Shown: one piece after another, positions 1 to 9,300 of the stretch
Position numbering within the stretch: the stretch's first letter is position 1
How the letters are laid out: each line of letters begins with the position of its first letter
NCBI GenBank assembly: GCA_938084585.1
Contig: CALKFF010000033.1
Location: forward strand, 1 to 64,000
Reading direction: 5' to 3'
Length of the DNA: 64,000 nt
From: an uncultured Flavobacteriales bacterium
GTDB taxonomy: Bacteria; Bacteroidota; Bacteroidia; Flavobacteriales_D; Sanyastnellaceae
The notes under the pieces: model-generated
The model's database searches: none
What the model was told of the DNA's origin: nothing
What the model saw: only the letters and a program-made list of their open reading frames with translations
Made by a program: the position numbers and the translations under genes

Positions 1-321
1 TACACCTTGGACAGCGTGTTCGTGAACCTCGGATCTCACACGTGCGACTGCGGAACCACCCAAGTGCTTGAAGCAGCACGCACTGCCGCGTTCGACGTGT
101 TTCCCAACCCCGCCACCGGCGATGTGGTGTGGGTGAAGGGCGAGCAGGCCATCCGTGAGGTGGTGTTGCACAACTTGGCAGGCCAGCAAATCGGCCGCCA
201 GGCTGTGAACGGCCGTCGCATGGTGGAGCTCTCTTTGTCGACAGCCCCCTCGGGCATGTACCTCATGGAGGTGCACTTTGAGAACGGCGCCCGCGCGACA
301 CGTCGCGTGGTTCGCAAGTGA
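1..321 (+). CDS. C-terminal end of a T9SS-secreted protein (5' truncated by window)
   Basis: The frame is open from base 1, so the upstream part lies outside the window; the Leu codon used as a start in the ORF track is not a real start. The visible 106 residues end in a type A T9SS sorting domain: the FDVFPNPATG opening, beta-strand spacing, an SGMYLMEV motif and a basic RRVVRK end. Such domains direct export across the outer membrane by the gliding/PorSS machinery. The passenger part is not visible, so its activity cannot be named. The gene ends inside the start region of the TonB receptor, suggesting one transcript with it and the secreted nuclease. Confidence 0.85.
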   Translation, partial: YTLDSVFVNLGSHTCDCGTTQVLEAARTAAFDVFPNPATGDVVWVKGEQAIREVVLHNLAGQQIGRQAVNGRRMVELSLSTAPSGMYLMEVHFENGARATRRVVRK

Positions 322-332
322 GCCGCATCCGA

Positions 333-3300
333 ATGAACTTGATGAAGCATTGGGGCTTGGCCCTGGTGGCCCTGTTTTTGAGCCTCACCGCGCACGCCCA
401 ATTGTGCACGGTGAACGGCGTGGTGGAAGACGCGTTGACCGGAGATCCGTTGATCGGGGCATACGTGAAGTCAGGCAACGCGGTGGTCGCCACGGATTTC
501 GACGGGGTGTTCTCGATGGCCGTGCCCAAAGGGGAGGCCACGATCGAGGTGTCTTACATCGGCTACGAAAGCCAATCCCGTCAGGTCAAGTGCGGGGGCG
601 CGGACACTTCAGTCCGCTTCCGCATGGAGACCCTCATCATGAAAGAGGCCGTGGTCTCGGCAGATGTGGTCATCTCGCGCAAGACGCCTGTCGCCTTCAC
701 GAATGTCCTTCCCGCACAAATCCAAGAGGAACTCGCAGGCCGTGACCTTCCCTTGGTGTTGAACACGACCCCTGGGGTGTACGCCACCCAGCAAGGGGGC
801 GGAGATGGCGACGCACGTGTGACCATTCGCGGCTTCGACCAAACCAACCTCGCCGTCATGGTGGACGGCGTGCCCATGAACGACATGGAGAACGGCTGGG
901 TGTACTGGAGCAACTGGGCTGGGTTGGACTTGGTGGTTCGCACCACGCAGGTGCAGCGCGGTTTGGGCGCCAGCAAGCTGGCCATCCCTTCTGTGGGGGG
1001 CACCATCAACATCTTGACTGGGGGAGACGAGTCGGCCAACGGCTCCATCAACTACCAATCTGAAATCGGATCCTACGGCTACTTTCGGAACAGTTTGAGC
1101 GGGGTCTTTGGCAACCAAGACAAAGGCTTTTTGCACTTCGTGGGGTCGTACAAGACCAACCAAGGCTTCGCAGACGGCTTGGAATCGGAGGCCTACGCTT
1201 ACTACCTGAAGGGGCGCAAGACGGTGGGAAACCACAACTTGAGTTTCACCACGTTTGGCGCGCCCCAACGCCACGGCCAGCGTTCGTACCAGATGCAGGT
1301 CTACGAGTACGACCAGGCCCTTGCCCAAGAGCTCACAGACGAGGATGGTCAAGCGGAGTTGCAAGGCGTCGTGGATGGGTTGAGCGAAACCGCCATCTTG
1401 AACAGCGGACGGGGCTTCAACGAGTTCATGGTGAACTACGAGGAGGTCTACTACAACTACAACGAGGAGACGGGACAGGTGGACACCACCTACGGCGCCG
1501 TTCGTCGGTACAACCCACGCCAAAACCAATACTTCAAGCCCATCGTCACCGTCCGTGACGTGTGGAGCTTGTCGGACAAGTCCACGCTGACAACCACGGC
1601 CTACGCCAGCTTCGGCAGCGGGGGTGGAGAAGCATTGGCGAGCACGCCAGGCACGCGTCTTGAGGACGGCACAATTGACATGCAGGGCACGTGGAATTCG
1701 CACCAGCTCTTTGAGTTCGGGCCCAACGGATTGAACGTGGACGAGAACGGCGAGCGGAAGGGGTCCAACTTCATCCGCATCGCGCACAACGACCACCGCT
1801 GGTTTGGGGCGTTGTCCAACTTCAACAGCGCATTGAACGACAAATGGACGTTGAGTGCGGGGGTGGACGCGCGTCACTACACCGGGAGCCACTACCGGAC
1901 GATTGGCGACATGTTTGGGGCCGACTACTACGACGCCCCAGATGACCGCCGCGACCAAAACTCCGACTTCGACGCGCCCCTCCGGACGGGCGACAAGTAC
2001 TACTACCACGACGACGGCCAAGTCGCTTGGGGTGGGTCGTACTTCCAGCTCGAGTTGGACAAGTACAACTACTCGGCGTTTGTGAACGTGTCGGGCGCCC
2101 AAAGCTGGTACCGCGCGATCGACTACTTCCGACCCAATGTGGTGACGTTGAACGACACGACCTACGAGGTGCGCTCCACTGACGAGTACCGCGTGCTCGG
2201 CGAGACAGAGTGGCAAACCGACACGACGTTCCTCACGGCAGACCACGAAGGCTTGGCCAACTACACCACGGATTGGGAGCGGTTGAACAGCGCCACCATC
2301 AAGGCGGGCGGCAACTACAACTTCAACGAGTGGGTGAACGCCTACACCAACGTGGGGTATTTGAATCGGGCGCCTTTGTTCAACTCGGTGTTCGACATCA
2401 ACAACAACGTGATTGAGGGATACGAGAACCAGTATGTCAAGGCCGTCGAGGCCGGTGTGAAGTTCTCCAAGGGCAAGTTTGCCTCGAACGTGAACGCCTA
2501 CCGCACGGGTTGGGAAAACAAGCCCGTGAACCGGTTCTACGGCGTGTCTGGGTTGTGGAACGACCCCACCTTGTCGGTCTACGCGGACACGAGCACTGTG
2601 GCGGGGCGCGAAGCCATGATTGCCTTGGCCGAGAGCAACGCCAGCGCCGAGGAGTGGAACGCGGTGGCCTTGTCGGTGATTGACGACGTGGACCGCAACT
2701 TGGGCTACAACCTCTTGAATGCGGACGCGGTGCACTCGGGCATCGAGTGGGATTTTGCGTACGACCCTACGGCCAAATTCAACGTGCAAGGGGTGGTTTC
2801 CGCGGGCAACTGGCGGTGGACGAGCAACGAGCGCGTGGACTTGGTCAACCGCACGACCAACGCCTTCGTGACGCGTGTGGCGGACCAAAGCATCGCCGAC
2901 ACCTTGGTCAACCTTGACGGGGTGAAGGTGGGGGACGCCGCCCAACGTCAGATCTCCCTTGCGGCAAGTTTCCGCCCCAAGCGCGGCACGTATTTCTCAA
3001 TTCGCAACACCTGGTTTTGGCAGCACTACGCCCGCTTCTCGCCGGGCGACGTCATCACCGAAGGAGAACCCAAGGATGTGTGGGTCACCCCTGGATACGC
3101 CTTGTTGAACTTCAACGCCGGGACGTCGTTTGACGTGTCGGACAATGCGTTGTTGCGGTTGCGCTTGAGCGTGACCAACGCGTTGGACGTCCTGTACGTG
3201 TCGGACGCGACCAACAACTCCCAATACGCCCCCAACCCATATGGATTGGAAGGTGGAAGTGGACGGGCAGAGGTCTTCGTGGGCCCACCCCGCATGGTGC

Positions 3301-3356
3301 GGTTGAGTGCCGTGCTCGAATTGAAAGGACTTCAGAACAGAACACCCAAGCCATGA
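333..3356 (+). CDS. TonB-dependent receptor with N-terminal carboxypeptidase-like domain
   Basis: This is an outer-membrane, energy-coupled uptake receptor of about 1007 residues. A signal peptide (MKHWGLALVALFLSLTAHAQ) is followed by a CarboxypepD_reg-like beta-sandwich (about residues 25-105, with DALTGDPLIGAYV and FSMAVPKGEATIEVSYIGY), a plug domain (about 120-230, with TIRGFDQTNLAVMVDGVPM) and a long aromatic-rich barrel. The ATG at 333 is preferred over the GTG at 318 because it directly precedes the signal peptide. No SusD partner is adjacent, so this is not a classical SusCD pair. The stop overlaps the ATG of the next gene (ATGA), so it is probably translated with the secreted PLD protein. 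Substrate is unknown; the neighbour hints at nucleic acid or phosphodiester products. Confidence 0.9.
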   Translation: MNLMKHWGLALVALFLSLTAHAQLCTVNGVVEDALTGDPLIGAYVKSGNAVVATDFDGVFSMAVPKGEATIEVSYIGYESQSRQVKCGGADTSVRFRMETLIMKEAVVSADVVISRKTPVAFTNVLPAQIQEELAGRDLPLVLNTTPGVYATQQGGGDGDARVTIRGFDQTNLAVMVDGVPMNDMENGWVYWSNWAGLDLVVRTTQVQRGLGASKLAIPSVGGTINILTGGDESANGSINYQSEIGSYGYFRNSLSGVFGNQDKGFLHFVGSYKTNQGFADGLESEAYAYYLKGRKTVGNHNLSFTTFGAPQRHGQRSYQMQVYEYDQALAQELTDEDGQAELQGVVDGLSETAILNSGRGFNEFMVNYEEVYYNYNEETGQVDTTYGAVRRYNPRQNQYFKPIVTVRDVWSLSDKSTLTTTAYASFGSGGGEALASTPGTRLEDGTIDMQGTWNSHQLFEFGPNGLNVDENGERKGSNFIRIAHNDHRWFGALSNFNSALNDKWTLSAGVDARHYTGSHYRTIGDMFGADYYDAPDDRRDQNSDFDAPLRTGDKYYYHDDGQVAWGGSYFQLELDKYNYSAFVNVSGAQSWYRAIDYFRPNVVTLNDTTYEVRSTDEYRVLGETEWQTDTTFLTADHEGLANYTTDWERLNSATIKAGGNYNFNEWVNAYTNVGYLNRAPLFNSVFDINNNVIEGYENQYVKAVEAGVKFSKGKFASNVNAYRTGWENKPVNRFYGVSGLWNDPTLSVYADTSTVAGREAMIALAESNASAEEWNAVALSVIDDVDRNLGYNLLNADAVHSGIEWDFAYDPTAKFNVQGVVSAGNWRWTSNERVDLVNRTTNAFVTRVADQSIADTLVNLDGVKVGDAAQRQISLAASFRPKRGTYFSIRNTWFWQHYARFSPGDVITEGEPKDVWVTPGYALLNFNAGTSFDVSDNALLRLRLSVTNALDVLYVSDATNNSQYAPNPYGLEGGSGRAEVFVGPPRMVRLSAVLELKGLQNRTPKP

Positions 3357-5551
3357 ATTTGAAACTGACCTTGGCCCTTGCGGCCTCCTTCGCCGCCTTC
3401 ACTTCGATGGCGCAAGAGAACATTCTCGACATGCGCGAGAATTACAACATCGGACAAACCGTGACGGTCACCGGTGTGGTGACAAGCGACGACAATCTTG
3501 GGTCGGTGCGCTACTTGCAAGACGCCACCGCGGGCATCGCACTTTACCCAGGCCAGGACTGGTCTGCATGGGACGCGACCCCGCAGATTGGCGACAGCTT
3601 GAGCGTGACCGGGGAAATCACCGAATACAACGGGTTGTTGGAAGTGGGCCCCAACCTCACTGCTGTGGAGTTCTTTGGCGCGGGCACCGTGCCTGAGCCG
3701 CTTGAGACCACGCCTGCGCAGATGGGCGAGAACTTGGAAGGACAGCTCGTGCGTGTGAATGGCGTGACGTTTCCCTTGGCGGGCACGTTCATCACAGGCA
3801 ACAATACCTACGATTTCACCGCGTCTGGGGAGACTGGCGTCATTTACGTGCGCACCAGCAACAGCTTGGTGGGTGAAGAATTGACCGGCTGCGAAGTGGA
3901 CATGTTGGGCATCGTCTCCCAGTTTTCGTTCGACGGATTTGGCGGCTATCAGTTGCTCCCACGCGGCCCGTTGGACTTGATTCCCGCGTCGGCGTTGTGC
4001 TTCACCTCTCCGGTGATGCAGTCGAACATGGCCACCACCAGTTTCACCTTGTCGTGGACCACAGACTTGGCGTGCGACGGGGTCATTGAATATGGATTGA
4101 CCGAATCCCTGGGCGAAGTGGCCATGGGCGGCACCAACACCCCAAGCCACGAAGCCAACCTCACTGGTCTGGAGCCAGGTTCGATTGTCTACGCGCGTGC
4201 CGTGTGCACCTTGGCGGACGGTTCCGAAGCGGCCTCCAGCATTCGTCCTTACGCGACGGTGTCGGAGAGCTCCGGAGACATTCACGTGTACTTCAACGGC
4301 CCAGTCGACCACAGTGTGGCCACCGATGAGCTTGCGCTGTCGTTGGGCACAGACATGAACGACACCGTGGCCGCGTGGATCACAAGCGCCCAGCACACGT
4401 TGGATGTGGCGGCGTACAACTTCAACGACCAAACCCTCCAGGAAGCGTTCAACACGGCCGCGGCGAACGGCGTGCAGATCCGCTGGATTTACGAGGGCCA
4501 AAACGCCAACATCGGCCTGTCCAGCTTGGACGACGCCATTGTCACCCACCCCCGGACCGACGGGGAGGGGAGTGGCATGCACAACAAGTTCATTGTTGGC
4601 GACGCCGACCATGCCGACAAGGCGTTCGTCTTGACCGGTTCCACCAACCTCACCACGGGCCAGCTCGTGAGCGACCTCAACAACGTGATTGTGTTGGAGG
4701 ACCAAAGCTTGGCCCGGGCGTACGAGCTCGAGTTCGAGGAGATGTGGGGTGCCGAGGGCATGGAGCCCAACGCGGCCAACGCCAAGTTTGGCCCGGACAA
4801 GACCTGGAACACCCCGGTCGACTTTGTCGTGGGGGGCAGCCCTGTGGAGCTCTACTTCTCTCCGTCGGACGGCACCACCGCCGCCATTCAAGCCCAGATT
4901 GAAGGCGCCAACTCGGACTTCGAGTTTGCCTTGTTGACCATGACGCGCGACGATTTGGGAGACGCCATCGTCGAGTTGAACCAAAGCTTCTTCGTCAGTC
5001 CCATCGGGGTCATCGAGCAGGTCAACGTGACCGGCAGCGAGTTCGACAACATGATCGGCAACGGGGTGCAGGTGTACGCGCACGAGCCCAGCGGAGACTG
5101 CCACCACAAATACGCCATCGTGGACCACGGCGACGTGGACTCTGACCCGACGGTGATCACCGGTTCGCACAACTGGTCGTCGAGTGCGGAAAACGTCAAC
5201 GACGAGAACACTTTGTTCGTCCACGACGCCCGTGTGGCCAACCTGTACCATCAAGAGTTCCGCGCCATCGTGAATGCAGTGACCGGCAACGTGGACGGCC
5301 TGTCGGATGTGGGCGAACCCACTTGGAGCCTTATGCCCAACCCGGCCCGTGAGCAGGCGTGGTTGCAGGGCGTGCAGGCCACAGACGTGGTTCGTGTCTT
5401 GGACGCGGGTGGCCGTGTCGTGGACGTCGAGCAGGTCCGTCAAGGCGGTGCTGTGCAGCTGGAGCTCGGACGTTTGACAGCCGGCATGTACCACGTGACC
5501 GTGACGTCGACCAACGGCGTGACGACGTCGGGCCGCTTGGCCGTGCAGTAA
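3353..5551 (+). CDS. Secreted phospholipase D-like nuclease with OB-fold and T9SS domain
   Basis: The protein has 732 residues and a signal peptide ending in SMAQ. An OB-fold-like N-terminal domain (VTVTGVVTSDDNLGSVRYLQD) resembles the domain of YhcR-type extracellular nucleases. A fibronectin III-like segment follows (about residues 220-300). Two HxKxxxxD motifs then mark the PLD catalytic halves: HNKFIVGD near residue 410 and HHKYAIVD near 583, each followed by TGSTN or TGSHN. The protein ends in a type A T9SS sorting domain (PNPAREQAWLQG ... GMYHVTV). Both HKD motifs are intact, so phosphodiesterase activity is likely; DNA/RNA hydrolysis is favoured over phospholipid hydrolysis because of the OB-fold. 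It overlaps the TonB receptor by 4 nt. Confidence 0.82.
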   Translation: MNLKLTLALAASFAAFTSMAQENILDMRENYNIGQTVTVTGVVTSDDNLGSVRYLQDATAGIALYPGQDWSAWDATPQIGDSLSVTGEITEYNGLLEVGPNLTAVEFFGAGTVPEPLETTPAQMGENLEGQLVRVNGVTFPLAGTFITGNNTYDFTASGETGVIYVRTSNSLVGEELTGCEVDMLGIVSQFSFDGFGGYQLLPRGPLDLIPASALCFTSPVMQSNMATTSFTLSWTTDLACDGVIEYGLTESLGEVAMGGTNTPSHEANLTGLEPGSIVYARAVCTLADGSEAASSIRPYATVSESSGDIHVYFNGPVDHSVATDELALSLGTDMNDTVAAWITSAQHTLDVAAYNFNDQTLQEAFNTAAANGVQIRWIYEGQNANIGLSSLDDAIVTHPRTDGEGSGMHNKFIVGDADHADKAFVLTGSTNLTTGQLVSDLNNVIVLEDQSLARAYELEFEEMWGAEGMEPNAANAKFGPDKTWNTPVDFVVGGSPVELYFSPSDGTTAAIQAQIEGANSDFEFALLTMTRDDLGDAIVELNQSFFVSPIGVIEQVNVTGSEFDNMIGNGVQVYAHEPSGDCHHKYAIVDHGDVDSDPTVITGSHNWSSSAENVNDENTLFVHDARVANLYHQEFRAIVNAVTGNVDGLSDVGEPTWSLMPNPAREQAWLQGVQATDVVRVLDAGGRVVDVEQVRQGGAVQLELGRLTAGMYHVTVTSTNGVTTSGRLAVQ

Positions 5552-5593
5552 AGCACACCTGGCCTTGACGAGGGAATCCCTGGTCGTGTGATG

Positions 5594-5601
5594 TACCTTC
5601 A
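5594..5601 (+). promoter_or_regulatory. -7 box for the secreted hydrolase
   Basis: TACCTTCA lies 12 nt before ATG 5606, predicting a leaderless transcript. It supports that ATG over the GTG and ATG codons at 5588 and 5591. Confidence 0.55.
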
Positions 5602-5605
5602 TCGC

Positions 5606-6808
5606 ATGCCCAGGGATTTTTTCATGACACTGCTTGCGTCGACGTGGCTCGTCCTGGGGGTGTTTGGGCTTTGGTCGGAAGCGTGGTCCCAATGCGACGG
5701 CCAGCGTTATCGCTACCGCATGTTTGAAGAGGTGGAGGTGACCAGCGACGTGCTTTACGGCAGCAACATCGGGGCGTCGGGGGTGAATGAAGAACTCTTC
5801 ATGGACGTGTATCGTCCTGCAGGAGACACGCACACGAGCCGCCCCGTGGTTGTGCTTGCGCACGGCGGCTTCTTTTTGGCGGGCAGCAAGGAAGGCACCG
5901 ACGTGGTGCCCCTGTGCGAAGACCTGGCTCGCATGGGGTACGTCGCGGTGTCCATCTCATACCGCCTCGGCATCGATGATTTGTTCAGCCTGGAGGTGTC
6001 TTTGCTGGAGGCGGTGATGCGTGGCGTGCAAGACGCCAAAGGCGCCATTCGGCATTTGCGAAAGTCCCATGCCGAGGAGGGCAATCCCTGGGGCATCGAC
6101 CCGAGCCGCGTGGTGTTGGGCGGCTCTTCGGCCGGGGCCTTCATCGCCCTGCATTCGGCGTACATCGACGACTTGGACGAGGTGCCTGACGCCATTGATT
6201 TGACCCAACCTGGGCTTCAAGGAGGCTTGGAAGGGCTTTCCGGAAGCCCAGGGTATTCTTCCGAGGTGTTGTCCATTGTCAACCTCTGCGGGGCCATGGG
6301 AGATGCAGGATGGATGGAGGTGGGAGACGCCCCGGTGGTGAGTGTCCACGGCACGGCCGACGAGACGGTGCCGTTTGGGACGGGCTTTGTCCAGCTGCTG
6401 GGGCTGCCAGTGAGCCAAGTGGACGGATCGTGGCCCGTGCACTTGCAAGCTGAAGCGCTCGGTTTGGACCATGCCATCACGTTGTTGGAAGGGGAGGGGC
6501 ACGTGCCTCACATGTCCGACGCCGGCGCCTACGACCTCACACGCGCCGCAGTCACCTCCTTCACAAGCCGCCAAGTGTGTCCGTCTTACCCAGACATCCC
6601 GGCCTACTACGACGTGGATGCGCCGCCGGCCGTGGGGTGCTTGGGAGACATCGTGGCCAATGGCTCAGTGGGGGTGGAGGACTTGTTGCTTCTGTTGTCA
6701 GAATTTGGATGCACCGCAGGTTGCGAAGGCGACGTGGATGGGGACGGTGCGGTGAGCGTGGCGGACGTACTTGCCCTGCTCGGGGTGTTTGGAACTCCTT
6801 GTCTCTGA
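5606..6808 (+). CDS. Secreted alpha/beta hydrolase (carboxylesterase-like) with dockerin-like tail
   Basis: This 400-residue protein has a signal peptide (FFMTLLASTWLVLGVFGLWSEAWSQ). The hydrolase fold shows the oxyanion HGGFF motif, the nucleophile elbow GGSSAGAF (Ser near residue 174), an acid in the SVHGTADETVP strand (near 250) and a catalytic His in EGHVPHM (near 300). This is the bacterial lipase/esterase arrangement. The last ~60 residues hold two dockerin-like EF-hand segments (VEDLLLLLSEFG, then DVDGDGAVSVADVLALLGVFG) and end in PCL. The same type of tail appears on the amylase and VCBS proteins nearby. No type A or B T9SS domain is seen, so the tail may serve anchoring or sorting. 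Substrate is unknown. Confidence 0.8.
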   Translation: MPRDFFMTLLASTWLVLGVFGLWSEAWSQCDGQRYRYRMFEEVEVTSDVLYGSNIGASGVNEELFMDVYRPAGDTHTSRPVVVLAHGGFFLAGSKEGTDVVPLCEDLARMGYVAVSISYRLGIDDLFSLEVSLLEAVMRGVQDAKGAIRHLRKSHAEEGNPWGIDPSRVVLGGSSAGAFIALHSAYIDDLDEVPDAIDLTQPGLQGGLEGLSGSPGYSSEVLSIVNLCGAMGDAGWMEVGDAPVVSVHGTADETVPFGTGFVQLLGLPVSQVDGSWPVHLQAEALGLDHAITLLEGEGHVPHMSDAGAYDLTRAAVTSFTSRQVCPSYPDIPAYYDVDAPPAVGCLGDIVANGSVGVEDLLLLLSEFGCTAGCEGDVDGDGAVSVADVLALLGVFGTPCL

Positions 6809-6833
6809 GCGCGGCGAGGGCTGTCCCTTGGGT

Positions 6834-6841
6834 TATCCTTG
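6834..6841 (+). promoter_or_regulatory. -7 box for the SSS transporter gene
   Basis: TATCCTTG lies 12 nt before ATG 6846, placing the predicted transcription start at the start codon. Confidence 0.5.
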
Positions 6842-6845
6842 TTTC

Positions 6846-8615
6846 ATGTTGAGCACCTTGGACTGGGGCATTGTTGCCGCCTATTTCGCCTTGGCGCTGG
6901 GGGTTGGTCTGTGGGCCAGCAAACAGGCCAAATCCGACGCCGCTGGTTATTTCCTCGCCGGCCGAAACATGCCCTGGTGGCTCCTCGGGGTCAGCATGGT
7001 GGCCACGACCTTCAGCACGGACACCCCCAACTTGGTCACCGATTTGGTTCGCCAACAAGGGGTGTCGGGCAATTGGGCGTGGTGGGCCTTCTTGTTGACT
7101 GGCATGGTGACGGTGTTCGTGTACGCCCGCCTGTGGAGGCGGTCCGGGGTCTTGACGGACATCAGTTTTTACGAATTGCGGTACGGTGGACGTCCCGCCG
7201 CGTTTTTGCGGGGCTTCAGGGCTCTGTACCTCGGGTTGGTGTTCAACGTGTTGGTCATGGCGACCGTCAGTTTGGCCGCCATCAAACTCGGCGGCATTTT
7301 GCTGGGATGGCCCGGCTGGCTCACCTTGTTGGTGACGTGCAGCATCACCTTGGCGTACAGCGTACTCGGAGGGTTGCGCGCGGTGATCCTCACCGATTTC
7401 GTGCAATTCATCCTGGCGATGGTCGGGTCGGTCTGGGCCGCCTCCTGGATCCTGGGCTTGCCCGAGGTGGGCGGCCTGGAAGGTCTGTTGAGCCATCCCG
7501 ACGTGCAGCCCAAACTGGCCATGCTCCCCGACTTGTCCGACCCGGATGCTTGGATTCCCATGCTGCTCATTCCCTTGGCGGTCCAATGGTGGTCCAGCTA
7601 CTACCCGGGCGCGGAACCTGGAGGGGGAGGCTACATCGCGCAGCGCATGTTTTCCGCGAAGGACGAAGGCCACGCCGTGGGCGCCACGTTGCTGTTCAAT
7701 GTGGCCCATTACGCCCTTCGCCCCTGGCCATGGATCGTGGTGGCTTTGGCGTCCATTGTCGTCTTCCCCGATTTGGATGCCTTGCGGCAGGCGTTTCCGG
7801 CCATCGCCGAGGACAAGGTCGGACACGACCTGGCGTACCCCGCGATGCTGTCGTTGCTCCCATCGGGCTTGTTGGGCCTGGTGGCGGCCTCCTTGTTGGC
7901 GGCCTTCATGAGCACCATGAGCACCCAATTGAATTTGGGGGCCAGTTATCTGGTGCACGATTTCTACGGCAGGTTCATCCGCCCGGACGCTTCGGAGCGC
8001 CAGCGGGTGGTGGCGGGGCACGTGGCCACTGGGGTTTCGCTGGTGATTGGCGCCGGCTTGGGCCTCACCCTCACCGACGCAGGACAGGCGTTCAATTTGT
8101 TGCTGTTGCTGGGGGCGGGGACAGGCGGGCTGTTTTTGCTCCGCTGGTTCTGGTGGCGCATTTCCGCCTGGACGGAGGTGGCGGCCATGCTCATCTCGCT
8201 GGTGGTGGCGGCGTATTTCACTTGGGGCCACGACGCCTGGACAGACGTGGCCCTTGCGCCATGGGAGAAGTTGATGTGGGGCACGGGCATCACCACAGCA
8301 GGTTGGCTTCTCAGTGCGTTTTGTCTTCCCCACGAATCCCCAGAAGTGTTGCGGGCGTTTGTCCAGCGCACGGGGGTCGGTGGCCCAGGTTGGTCCCGCT
8401 TTGCCGACGGATCCTCGGCCCCTGAAGCGACCTCGCCTCCCGTGTCCCGCGGCTTGCTCCAGGCCTTCTTGGGGTCCGTCGCCGTGTATGCCGCATTGCT
8501 GGCCACCGGTTCCGGCTTGTATGGCGATTCCACCGTGGCCGTCGCCCTGGCGGTGTTGGCAGGAATCGCGGGCTGGGGCGTGTTGAAACTCCAAACCCTG
8601 ACCCATGCAAGTTGA
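6846..8615 (+). CDS. Sodium:solute symporter (SSS family) transporter
   Basis: This is a polytopic inner-membrane protein of 589 residues with about 13 hydrophobic segments. The start shows the SSS signature layout: a first TM helix (DWGIVAAYFALALGVGLWAS), then GYFLAGRNMPWWLLGVSMVA and STDTPN, typical of sodium-coupled sugar, amino-acid or sialic-acid symporters. The ORF track begins 75 nt earlier; ATG 6846 is chosen because it directly precedes TM1 and lies 12 nt from a -7 box. Its 3' end overlaps cutC, and the hexosaminidase follows with a 4-nt overlap, so import of an amino sugar released by the GH20 enzyme is a reasonable inference. The actual solute cannot be read from sequence. Confidence 0.85.
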   Translation: MLSTLDWGIVAAYFALALGVGLWASKQAKSDAAGYFLAGRNMPWWLLGVSMVATTFSTDTPNLVTDLVRQQGVSGNWAWWAFLLTGMVTVFVYARLWRRSGVLTDISFYELRYGGRPAAFLRGFRALYLGLVFNVLVMATVSLAAIKLGGILLGWPGWLTLLVTCSITLAYSVLGGLRAVILTDFVQFILAMVGSVWAASWILGLPEVGGLEGLLSHPDVQPKLAMLPDLSDPDAWIPMLLIPLAVQWWSSYYPGAEPGGGGYIAQRMFSAKDEGHAVGATLLFNVAHYALRPWPWIVVALASIVVFPDLDALRQAFPAIAEDKVGHDLAYPAMLSLLPSGLLGLVAASLLAAFMSTMSTQLNLGASYLVHDFYGRFIRPDASERQRVVAGHVATGVSLVIGAGLGLTLTDAGQAFNLLLLLGAGTGGLFLLRWFWWRISAWTEVAAMLISLVVAAYFTWGHDAWTDVALAPWEKLMWGTGITTAGWLLSAFCLPHESPEVLRAFVQRTGVGGPGWSRFADGSSAPEATSPPVSRGLLQAFLGSVAVYAALLATGSGLYGDSTVAVALAVLAGIAGWGVLKLQTLTHAS

Positions 8616-9300
8616 AATCTGCGCCAGCACCCTCCGCGACGTCGCCGTTGCCATGGAAGTGGGGGCCGACCGTGTGGAGTTGTGCAGCGTCTGGACCGCT
8701 GGTGGACTCACCCCGAGCGCCGTGCTGGTGCAATCTGCCGTGGCGATGGGCATGCCTGTCCGGGCCTTGGTTCGGCCGCGTGAAGGCCACTTCGTGTGGT
8801 CCAACTCCGAGCGAACGTGGAGTGTGGAGGAGGCCAAGCTCATGCTCGATTGTGGCGCCGAAGCCGTGGTGGTGGGCGGGCTCAACGAGGAGGGGACCTT
8901 GGACGAGGCCTACCTCGAGGCGTTGTGCCGGGCCGTGGGGCCGGAGCGTGTGGTTTGGCACCGCGCGATTGACGTCAGCCAAGAACCTGAAGCCGACGTG
9001 GACAAGTTGTTGGACGCCGGGGTGACGTCTGTGCTCTCCAGTGGGGGATGCGCCCGCGCCGTGGAAGGCCTGCCTCGATTGGCCCAATGGGCCCGGCAGG
9101 GCTTGCAGGTCGTCGCAGGCGGAGGCGTCCAACCCGAGGACGTCGAGGCCATGGCGGCCGCCCAACTCAGTGCCGTGCACGCCTCGTGCAGGGTCACCTT
9201 GCGGGAAGGCCATTCGCCGTTGTTCGACTCGGCCACCCACCCCGTCGACGTGGACAAGGCGGTGGCGTTGATGGAGGCGGCTGAACCCTTTTTGTCATGA
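8605..9300 (+). CDS. cutC: CutC family protein
   Basis: The product has 231 residues and the TIM-barrel features of CutC: MQVEICASTLRDV at the start, then GADRVELCS, GGLTPS, VRPREG, VVGGLNEEGTLD, WHRAID and VLSSGG. The family was first described in copper homeostasis, but its biochemical function is uncertain. Here it overlaps the end of a sodium:solute symporter and is followed by a GH20 hexosaminidase with a 4-nt overlap. This context points to carbohydrate handling rather than copper. No Cys-rich metal site is obvious. Family assignment is firm; role is not. Confidence 0.88.
   Translation: MQVEICASTLRDVAVAMEVGADRVELCSVWTAGGLTPSAVLVQSAVAMGMPVRALVRPREGHFVWSNSERTWSVEEAKLMLDCGAEAVVVGGLNEEGTLDEAYLEALCRAVGPERVVWHRAIDVSQEPEADVDKLLDAGVTSVLSSGGCARAVEGLPRLAQWARQGLQVVAGGGVQPEDVEAMAAAQLSAVHASCRVTLREGHSPLFDSATHPVDVDKAVALMEAAEPFLS

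Noticed and set aside
318-332. GTG 318 as the TonB receptor start
   Set aside because: It would add five residues before the signal peptide; ATG 333 fits better.
3332-5863. 843-codon antisense ORF across the PLD gene
   Set aside because: It runs opposite a strongly supported gene, is rich in His, Arg and Val as expected from reversed GC-rich codons, and has no recognisable domain.
6561-8885. 774-codon antisense ORF across the SSS transporter
   Set aside because: Shadow of the plus-strand transporter; composition is low-complexity Gln/His/Gly-rich without a domain.
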